From Paenibacillus sp. XY044 (GTDB lineage: Bacteria; Bacillota; Bacilli; Paenibacillales; Paenibacillaceae), in assembly GCF_002257645.1 (NCBI RefSeq), contig NZ_NQMO01000013.1:100631-164630 (forward strand): a stretch of DNA of 64,000 nucleotides. Direction: 5' to 3'. Below, piece by piece: positions 59,036 through 64,000 of this stretch. The position numbers were made by a program, and so were the translations under genes. Below the pieces are notes generated by a model that did not search any database, had not been told where the DNA came from, and saw nothing but the letters and a program-made list of their open reading frames with translations. The first letter of the stretch is position 1, and every line of letters begins with the position of its first letter.

Positions 59036-59071
59036 ATGCTTCAAGCTTGTGCCAGATGCCATCCTCCATAA
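59036..59071 (+). CDS. Possible 11-residue Cys-containing upstream peptide
   Basis: ATG at 59036 opens a frame encoding MLQACARCHPP, stopped by TAA at 59069-59071, between the copper promoter and copZ. AAGGAG lies 12 bases upstream, a rather long spacing. The CxxCH sequence is striking in a copper operon leader. It could be a regulatory or metal-binding leader peptide, but chance cannot be excluded for so short a frame. Confidence 0.3.
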   Translation: MLQACARCHPP

Positions 59072-59095
59072 AAACGATCCGAGGAGAGATGATAT

Positions 59096-59296
59096 ATGAA
59101 CCAAGTTACTTTACTGGTGAACGGAATGTCCTGCATGCACTGCGTCAATTCCATCGAGGGCGCGATGAAGGCGCTGGGGGCGAACGCCAAGGTCAACCTG
59201 GCCGACGGAACGGTAACGGTTGCGTACGACAGCGGCAAGCTGTCTCTTCAGTCCATTAAGGAAGCGATTGAAGATCAAGGTTATGAGGTCGCCTAA
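59096..59296 (+). CDS. copZ: Copper chaperone CopZ
   Basis: A 66-residue heavy-metal-associated (HMA) domain protein. The Cu(I)-binding motif is GMSCMHC (M-x-C-x-x-C, residues about 11-16), and the fold ends in SIKEAIEDQGYEVA. It carries Cu(I) in the cytoplasm to the CopA ATPase and to CsoR. GAGGAGAGATG precedes the ATG. It is the first full gene of the copZ-copA-lipoprotein operon. Confidence 0.95.
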   Translation: MNQVTLLVNGMSCMHCVNSIEGAMKALGANAKVNLADGTVTVAYDSGKLSLQSIKEAIEDQGYEVA

Positions 59297-59324
59297 CGAA
59301 TAAAGGAAACGGGGTGTCGATGCA

Positions 59325-61805
59325 ATGGAAACTTACGGTAGGGAACAGGAGCAGTTAGAGCAGCAGGAACAGGCATCTTTACAGATCACGGGCATGACTT
59401 GTGCCGCATGCGCCAACCGGATTGAGAAAGGTCTGAAAAAAATGGATGGCGTGTCCGAGGCGAATGTAAATTTTGCGATGGAGCGGGCCACGGTCACGTA
59501 CGATCCGAATCGGGTCAGTACGGATCATATGGAGGAAGCCGTCAAGAAGCTGGGGTACGATACGGCCAAAGAAGTGGTGGATCTTGACATTACCGGGATG
59601 TATTGCGCGGCCTGCGCGGTCAAAATCGAAAAAACGCTGAACAAGATGCCTGGCGTAAAGAGCGCCAATGTCAATTTTGCGATGGAGACGGCCAGAGTGG
59701 AATTCAACCCGCTGGAAGTCACTGCGTTCGACATGGAGAACCGGATCGGCAAGCTGGGCTACAAGGCGTCCCCCAAGCGGGAGCAAACCGCCGATCCGGC
59801 GGAGCAGCGCAGCCGGGTGATTTCGCAGCAGAAGCGCAAGCTGCTGGTCTCCGCGCTGCTGTCCCTGCCGCTGCTGTGGTCCATGGTCAGTCACTTTTCC
59901 TTCCTGTCCTGGATCTGGATGCCGCAACTGTTCATGAATCCGTGGTTTCAGCTGGCACTCGCCACCCCGGTGCAATTTTATATCGGAAGGCAGTTCTATA
60001 AGGGGGCGTTCAACGCCCTCCGCAACAAAAGCGCCAACATGGACGTTTTGGTCAGCTTGGGAACGTCGGCCGCCTACTTTTACAGCCTCTACTTAACGTT
60101 TGAGTGGGCCGCCCGAGGCGGAAGCCTTCATCATGGTCCGGAAATGTATTATGAAACAAGCGCCGTGCTGATCACGCTGGTCATTATGGGCAAGCTGTTC
60201 GAGCTGCTCGCTAAAGGACGGACGTCCGAAGCGATCAAGACGCTGATGGGACTGCAGGCGAAGAGCGCCGTCGTGATCAGAAACGGCGGGGAGCTCACGA
60301 TACCGGTCGAAGAGGTTCTGACCGGGGACATCGTCCTCGTGAAGCCGGGCGAAAAAATCCCGGTTGACGGACTCGTGCTCGAAGGGGCGTCGGCCGTCAA
60401 CGAATCGATGCTGACAGGCGAGAGCATCCCGGTTGAGAAAAAAGCCGGGGATTCCGTATTCGGAGCGACCGTTAATAAAAACGGACGGCTGAAAATTCAA
60501 GCGACGAAGGTCGGCAAAGAGACGGCCCTAGCGCAAATTATCAAAGTGGTGGAGGAAGCGCAGGGCTCGAAGGCGCCGATCCAGCGGGTGGCCGACGTCA
60601 TTTCCGGCATCTTCGTCCCGATCGTGGTCGGCATTGCTCTCCTGACTTTCGTCGTCTGGTATTTCTGGGTTGCCCCAAACGACTTTGCCAGCGCGCTGGA
60701 GAAGGCGATCGCGGTTCTGGTTATCGCCTGCCCATGCGCCCTCGGACTCGCGACGCCAACGTCGATCATGGCCGGTTCGGGTCGCGCCGCCGAGCTGGGT
60801 GTATTGTTCAAGGGCGGCGAGTACCTCGAGTCGACGCATAGAATCAATACGGTCATCCTGGACAAAACGGGTACGGTCACCAAAGGGCAGCCGGAGCTGA
60901 CCGATGTGCTGCCCGAGGCGATGGATGAGCGCGAGTTTCTGCGTTTGGCCGGTTCGGCGGAGAAGCCTTCGGAGCATCCGCTCGCTGAGGCCATCGTGGA
61001 TGGCATTAAGGACCGCGGCATTGCGCTCACCGAAGCAGGGGAATTCGAGGCGATCCCAGGTTACGGAATCCGGGCCGTCGTGGACGGCCGAGAGGTGCTC
61101 GCCGGAACCCGCAAGCTGATGGAGAAGCATGGCATCCTTGCCAGGGATGCCGAGGGAAGCATGACGAAGCTGGAGGAGGAAGGCAAAACCGCGATGCTGG
61201 TCGCGGTGGATGGCCGGTACGCAGGACTGATCGCTGTTGCGGATACGATCAAGGATAGCTCTAAGGCGGCGGTCGGCCGGTTGAAAAGCATGGGGATTCA
61301 AGTGGTCATGATCACCGGGGACAATGAGCGTACGGCCCAAGCGATCGCCCGGCAGGCGGGCATTGGCGAAGTGCTTGCCGAGGTGCTGCCGGAAGGCAAA
61401 GCCGATGAAGTCAAAAAGCTGCAGTCGCTTGGCAAAAAAGTGGCGATGGTCGGCGACGGCATCAACGATGCACCGGCCTTGGCGCAAGCCGACATCGGCA
61501 TGGCCATCGGAACGGGAACGGACGTCGCGATGGAAGCAGCGGACGTGACGTTGATGCGCGGAGATTTGAACAGCATTGCCGATTCCATCGAAATGAGCCG
61601 GAAAACGATGCGCAACATCCGCCAAAACCTATTCTGGGCGCTCGGTTACAACACCCTGGGTATTCCGGTCGCAGCCTTTGGGCTGCTCGCTCCCTGGGTT
61701 GCCGGGGCGGCGATGGCGCTCAGCTCGGTCTCGGTCGTCCTGAATGCGCTCAGACTGCAGCGGATGAAGCTGCAGAGTTATCCGAAAGGAGAGCAAGCCG
61801 CATGA
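59325..61805 (+). CDS. copA: Copper-translocating P1B-type ATPase CopA
   Basis: An 826-residue Cu(I) exporter. Two N-terminal HMA domains carry GMTCAAC (about 24-30) and GMYCAAC (about 92-98). Eight membrane helices follow. Conserved parts in order are the TGES actuator loop (NESMLTGESIPVEK), the CPC transport motif ACPCALGLATP, DKTGTVTKGQPE (phosphorylated Asp), SEHPLAEAI (HP motif), MITGDNERTAQAIA and MVGDGINDAPALAQADIGMAIGTGTDVA. The C-terminus (NTLGIPVAAFG, MALSSVSVVLNALRL) is typical of Cu(I) pumps. It overlaps the next gene by four bases (ATGA). Confidence 0.96.
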   Translation: METYGREQEQLEQQEQASLQITGMTCAACANRIEKGLKKMDGVSEANVNFAMERATVTYDPNRVSTDHMEEAVKKLGYDTAKEVVDLDITGMYCAACAVKIEKTLNKMPGVKSANVNFAMETARVEFNPLEVTAFDMENRIGKLGYKASPKREQTADPAEQRSRVISQQKRKLLVSALLSLPLLWSMVSHFSFLSWIWMPQLFMNPWFQLALATPVQFYIGRQFYKGAFNALRNKSANMDVLVSLGTSAAYFYSLYLTFEWAARGGSLHHGPEMYYETSAVLITLVIMGKLFELLAKGRTSEAIKTLMGLQAKSAVVIRNGGELTIPVEEVLTGDIVLVKPGEKIPVDGLVLEGASAVNESMLTGESIPVEKKAGDSVFGATVNKNGRLKIQATKVGKETALAQIIKVVEEAQGSKAPIQRVADVISGIFVPIVVGIALLTFVVWYFWVAPNDFASALEKAIAVLVIACPCALGLATPTSIMAGSGRAAELGVLFKGGEYLESTHRINTVILDKTGTVTKGQPELTDVLPEAMDEREFLRLAGSAEKPSEHPLAEAIVDGIKDRGIALTEAGEFEAIPGYGIRAVVDGREVLAGTRKLMEKHGILARDAEGSMTKLEEEGKTAMLVAVDGRYAGLIAVADTIKDSSKAAVGRLKSMGIQVVMITGDNERTAQAIARQAGIGEVLAEVLPEGKADEVKKLQSLGKKVAMVGDGINDAPALAQADIGMAIGTGTDVAMEAADVTLMRGDLNSIADSIEMSRKTMRNIRQNLFWALGYNTLGIPVAAFGLLAPWVAGAAMALSSVSVVLNALRLQRMKLQSYPKGEQAA

Positions 61806-62695
61806 AACGTTCATTTGGACTCGCCGTACTGCTCGGGCTCGCGGTGCTGACAGCCTGCGAATCCGAAACAAAAACCATAAAAGGAGATGGAGATAATATG
61901 AACATGTCACATGATCATCATTCGGCACATGGGTCGGCAAAGACGAACGGCGCAGGGGAAACCGCGCATGAGCACGGCGGCGGACAAACAGGAGACATCC
62001 AAGCGAATGACGTGAACGTCAGTTGGACTTACGCCGACGGCCAAGAACCGGCAGCCGGCGTGGATACGAAGATTCGCATGGCATTTACGCATGGCGGGAA
62101 AGCCATTGAATCTTTCGAAACGACGCATGAGCAGAAAGAGCATCTCATTATCGTCAGCAAGGATCTGTCTTACTTTCACCATATTCATCCGGAGTATTTG
62201 GGAGGCGGTGTGTTTGAGGTCAACAACCGCTTTCCGGCCGGCGGTGACTACAAGCTGATCGCCGACTTTGTTCCGGAAGGCGGAGGCGCGATGAACAAAA
62301 CGACGTGGCTCCAGGTAAAAGGCGCACCGCTGCCAGCTGCTCCCGTGAAGCCGGACGTGGAACGGGTCAAAACGGTGGACGGACTAAAGGTAACCCTGGG
62401 TTTTGACCGTCTTGCGGCAGGGCAGGAACTGATGCTCACGTACACGATTGAAGATGCCGGAACCGGCGAGCCGGTCACCGACCTGCAGCCGTACCTGGGT
62501 GCGGTTGGACACGTGGTCATCCTGTCCGAGGATGCGGAGCAGTATCTGCACGTCCATCCGATGGACGAGAAAGGCTCTGGGCCGAAGGCCGAGTTTATGA
62601 CAACCTTTCCGCACGCCGGCGTCTATAAAATATGGGGGCAGTTCCAGCGTGATGGACGCGTCATTACCGTCCCATTCGTCGTGAGCGTGCCGTGA
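61802..62695 (+). CDS. His-rich secreted lipoprotein in the copper operon
   Basis: A 297-residue lipoprotein. The signal MKRSFGLAVLLGLAVLTAC ends in the lipobox LTAC. The mature N-terminus is rich in His and Met (NMNMSHDHHSAHGS and ETAHEHGGG), a likely metal-binding segment. Two beta-sandwich units follow. The first, with EQKEHLIIVSKDLSYFHHIHPEYLG, is YtkA-like. The second, with VGHVVILSEDAEQYLHVHPMD and FPHAGVYKIWGQFQRDGR, repeats the same pattern with HxHP. The ATG overlaps the copA stop. I infer that it binds copper at the outer face of the membrane after export. It is not a recognised named chaperone. Confidence 0.8.
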   Translation: MKRSFGLAVLLGLAVLTACESETKTIKGDGDNMNMSHDHHSAHGSAKTNGAGETAHEHGGGQTGDIQANDVNVSWTYADGQEPAAGVDTKIRMAFTHGGKAIESFETTHEQKEHLIIVSKDLSYFHHIHPEYLGGGVFEVNNRFPAGGDYKLIADFVPEGGGAMNKTTWLQVKGAPLPAAPVKPDVERVKTVDGLKVTLGFDRLAAGQELMLTYTIEDAGTGEPVTDLQPYLGAVGHVVILSEDAEQYLHVHPMDEKGSGPKAEFMTTFPHAGVYKIWGQFQRDGRVITVPFVVSVP

Positions 62696-62749
62696 TCCGC
62701 AGACGACCGGTCGCGGGAGAATAATCGATTCGATAAGGAGTGAGGAAGG

Positions 62750-63418
62750 TTGGGTCAGCGTAAATTTGCGGTCACCCCCGGCTTCGGGGTCGGGGGAACC
62801 GTGTTCTCCCCAAAGCAGCTCGCAGCGATCGGCAGCATTGCCGAAAAGATCATAGATGTGGAAATGACCGGCTTCAAACAGCTGTACGTGACGGCAGAGG
62901 AAGAACGTCTGGCCGAGGTTCAGGAAGAACTCCAGGCCGCCGGGCTTCAGATTCATCCGGCAGGTTTTGTGACCAAGAGCTTAATCGCCTGCCAATTCTG
63001 CCGCGGGGCGGAAGACGCCGGACTGGAGGTCGCAAGAGCTTTGGATCTTGCGACCACGGGCATTGAGGTACCGAGCCCGCTGAGGATCGGATATGCCGGC
63101 TGCGCGCTTGGGACCAGTGAACCGCTGCTTAAGGACATCGCCGTCGTGAAGATGAAAGACAGCTACGATCTCTATGTCGGGGGTGAGCCGAAAGGGATCA
63201 AGGCCGGGTTAGCCACGCTGCTCCTGACCGGCCTTCAGGCGGAACAATTGATTCCGGCCGTCACGCGGCTCGTTGCCCAGTTTCGGGAGCATGGAAAAAG
63301 GAAGGAGTCCTACCGCCGCTTTGTCCAGCGGTTCACCCTCGATAAGCTGCGCGAAGCCGCAGAGGATGCCGCCGGGCGAGTGCCTGGAAAGCAAGGCGGG
63401 CCTAAAGCGGCAGGATAG
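62750..63418 (+). CDS. Nitrite/sulfite reductase-like protein with incomplete cofactor ligands
   Basis: A 222-residue protein made of a ferredoxin-like half domain (about 20-70) and a siroheme/[4Fe-4S]-type domain (about 75-180). In sulfite and nitrite reductases the cluster is held by C-x5-C and C-x3-C. Here the first pair reads IACQFCRGAED (C-x2-C), and the second reads GYAGCALGTSEP, with Thr at the position of the last Cys, which normally also bridges to siroheme. It may bind a cluster differently or none. It starts at TTG 62750 with AAGGAG nine bases upstream and follows the copper lipoprotein by 54 bases, possibly in the same transcript. Function unknown. Confidence 0.65.
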   Translation: MGQRKFAVTPGFGVGGTVFSPKQLAAIGSIAEKIIDVEMTGFKQLYVTAEEERLAEVQEELQAAGLQIHPAGFVTKSLIACQFCRGAEDAGLEVARALDLATTGIEVPSPLRIGYAGCALGTSEPLLKDIAVVKMKDSYDLYVGGEPKGIKAGLATLLLTGLQAEQLIPAVTRLVAQFREHGKRKESYRRFVQRFTLDKLREAAEDAAGRVPGKQGGPKAAG

Positions 63419-63459
63419 GATTTCTTTTCTACGTACAGGCACAGATGGGCCTTCGCCCA

Positions 63460-63467
63460 CATAGAAT
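63460..63467 (+). promoter_or_regulatory. Possible SigE-type -10 element upstream of sigK
   Basis: CATAGAAT matches seven of eight positions of the SigE -10 consensus CATACAAT. The -35 region is not convincing. sigK is a SigE/SpoIIID target in Bacillus. Confidence 0.3.
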
Positions 63468-63545
63468 GAACAGACCGCAGGCCAACAACAGGAAGCAGCA
63501 GCCATGTTTTCGCGGTGCCCAGTCATTCAGCAGGAGGTGTCATCT

Positions 63546-63962
63546 TTGCCCGGACTTTTCAGCTTTATCGCCCTTTTTATTAAAGAATTAACGCTGCTGG
63601 TATCGTACGTCAAAAACAACGCCTTTCCGCAGCCGCTGACAGAGAAAGAGGAAAGTAAGTACCTTCAATTGATGGCGGAAGGAGACGCCCACGCCCGCAA
63701 TATGCTGATCGAGCATAACTTGCGGCTGGTCGCGCACATTGTCAAGAAATTCGATAATACCGGCGAGGATCTGGAGGATCTGATCTCGATCGGTACCATC
63801 GGGCTCATTAAAGCCATTGAGAGCTTTCAGGCGAATAAAGGTACGAAGCTGGCAACTTTCGCTGCCCGCTGCATCGAAAATGAGAACTTACTGACTATAG
63901 AGGTGCATATAGAACTCCCGAATAAACGGGGGTTTTATTTTTTTGCTATTAAACTGTCATGA
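63546..63962 (+). CDS. sigK: Pro-sigma-K, N-terminal part, interrupted after residue ~113
   Basis: The mother-cell late sporulation sigma factor, read from TTG 63546 (AGGAGG eight bases upstream). Residues 1-19 are the hydrophobic pro-sequence LPGLFSFIALFIKELTLLVS, followed by YVKNNAFPQPL as at the processing site in B. subtilis. Region 2 is intact (ARNMLIEHNLRLVAHIVKKFDNTGEDLEDLISIGTIGLIKAIESF and KGTKLATFAARCIENE). After CIENE (about 63884) similarity stops, and the frame adds 25 unrelated residues (NLLTIEVHIELPNKRG...) before TGA. Regions 3 and 4 are missing. The break falls at AATGA (63879-63883), the site recalled for skin insertion in B. subtilis. Confidence 0.85.
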   Translation: MPGLFSFIALFIKELTLLVSYVKNNAFPQPLTEKEESKYLQLMAEGDAHARNMLIEHNLRLVAHIVKKFDNTGEDLEDLISIGTIGLIKAIESFQANKGTKLATFAARCIENENLLTIEVHIELPNKRGFYFFAIKLS

Positions 63963-64000
63963 ATATCAAGATAGTTAATTGTTTGATTTTTTGGGTAAGT
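63886..64000 (+). mobile_element. Left end of a skin-like element inserted in sigK (partial)
   Basis: From about 63886 to the window end the sequence becomes clearly AT-rich and no longer encodes sigma-K. It starts right after an in-frame AATGAG of sigK and carries a terminator within 50 bases. The recombinase, the other end and the rest of sigK would lie beyond the window. An ordinary truncation of sigK is the alternative. Confidence 0.6.
63913..63944 (+). terminator. Terminator just inside the element, downstream of the sigK break
   Basis: AACTCCCG-AATAAA-CGGGGGTT (one G-U pair) followed by TTATTTTTTT. It would stop transcripts before the in-frame stop codon at 63960-63962. Confidence 0.75.

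Larger units (their letters stand above)
58785..59095. other. Intergenic region between csoR and copZ
   Basis: 311 bases holding, in order, the csoR terminator, structured element copy C, two CsoR-like sites around the copZ promoter, and a possible short Cys-containing upstream ORF. All are listed separately. Confidence 0.7.

Noticed and set aside
1..64000. tRNA, rRNA, CRISPR arrays, insertion-sequence transposases
   Set aside because: I looked for cloverleaf-like 3' CCA ends, evenly spaced identical repeats and DDE/HUH transposase motifs and found none. The TGCA array is too short and irregular to be CRISPR.

Overview
The window reads as chromosomal DNA of a spore-forming, moderately GC-rich Bacillota, most likely a Paenibacillus or close relative. 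This rests on the gene families, not on a database search. Supporting signs are a pro-sigma-K gene, split glycine decarboxylase (GcvPA/GcvPB) under a tandem glycine riboswitch, GlcT-type antitermination of ptsHI, YesM/YesN two-component sugar sensing, CUT1 sugar ABC operons without their own ATPase, frequent TTG starts and strong AGGAGG ribosome binding sites.

Layout. 1-3.8 kb: a truncated serine beta-lactamase-like hydrolase, a TetR regulator with two matching palindromes, and an nfeD-floT (flotillin) pair behind an ECF/SigW-like promoter. 4-7.4 kb: a carboxylesterase/TSUP exporter operon divergent from a LysR regulator. 7.5-10.6 kb: glcT, then a RAT/terminator leader and ptsH-ptsI, with no ptsG. 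10.7-18.7 kb: gcvT-gcvPA-gcvPB on the minus strand and sdaAB-sdaAA-gcvH on the plus strand, each behind a tandem glycine riboswitch, with an atypical ROK protein between them. Together these would turn excess glycine into one-carbon units and, through serine, pyruvate. 18.9-27.4 kb: gtrA, a type I pullulanase, a cupin, ribosomal protein L25/Ctc, an ABC-F protein with an upstream leader peptide and attenuator, and an orphan murG. 27.5-37.8 kb: a SWIM/SNF2 helicase, an unrecognised protein, a DUF2207 lipoprotein, trhO and a DUF4127 protein.

37.9-54.5 kb is a carbohydrate-uptake block. On the minus strand are yesN-yesM, a membrane-anchored sugar-binding protein, a binding lipoprotein, and then a binding protein with two permeases. 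On the plus strand a LacI regulator is followed by a second binding protein, two permeases and a large (alpha/alpha)6-type glycoside hydrolase. Both ABC operons carry a perfect 12-13 bp stem-loop between the binding-protein gene and the permeases. 54.9-58.3 kb holds a pentapeptide-repeat protein, a GNAT, an SDR and a lactonase. 58.4-62.7 kb is a copper operon (csoR, copZ, copA, His-rich lipoprotein) with two CsoR-like sites. A degenerate nitrite/sulfite reductase-like protein follows.

The window ends inside sigK. The pro-sigma-K reading frame is normal up to the residues CIENE and then changes abruptly into AT-rich sequence at an AATGA motif, as expected for a skin-type intervening element whose body lies beyond the window. 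A second unexpected signal is a family of three similar, same-strand, roughly 115-base structured elements (near 18.8, 22.8 and 58.9 kb). Each sits directly downstream of a transcription terminator, and each has a closing stem whose sequence differs while pairing is kept.
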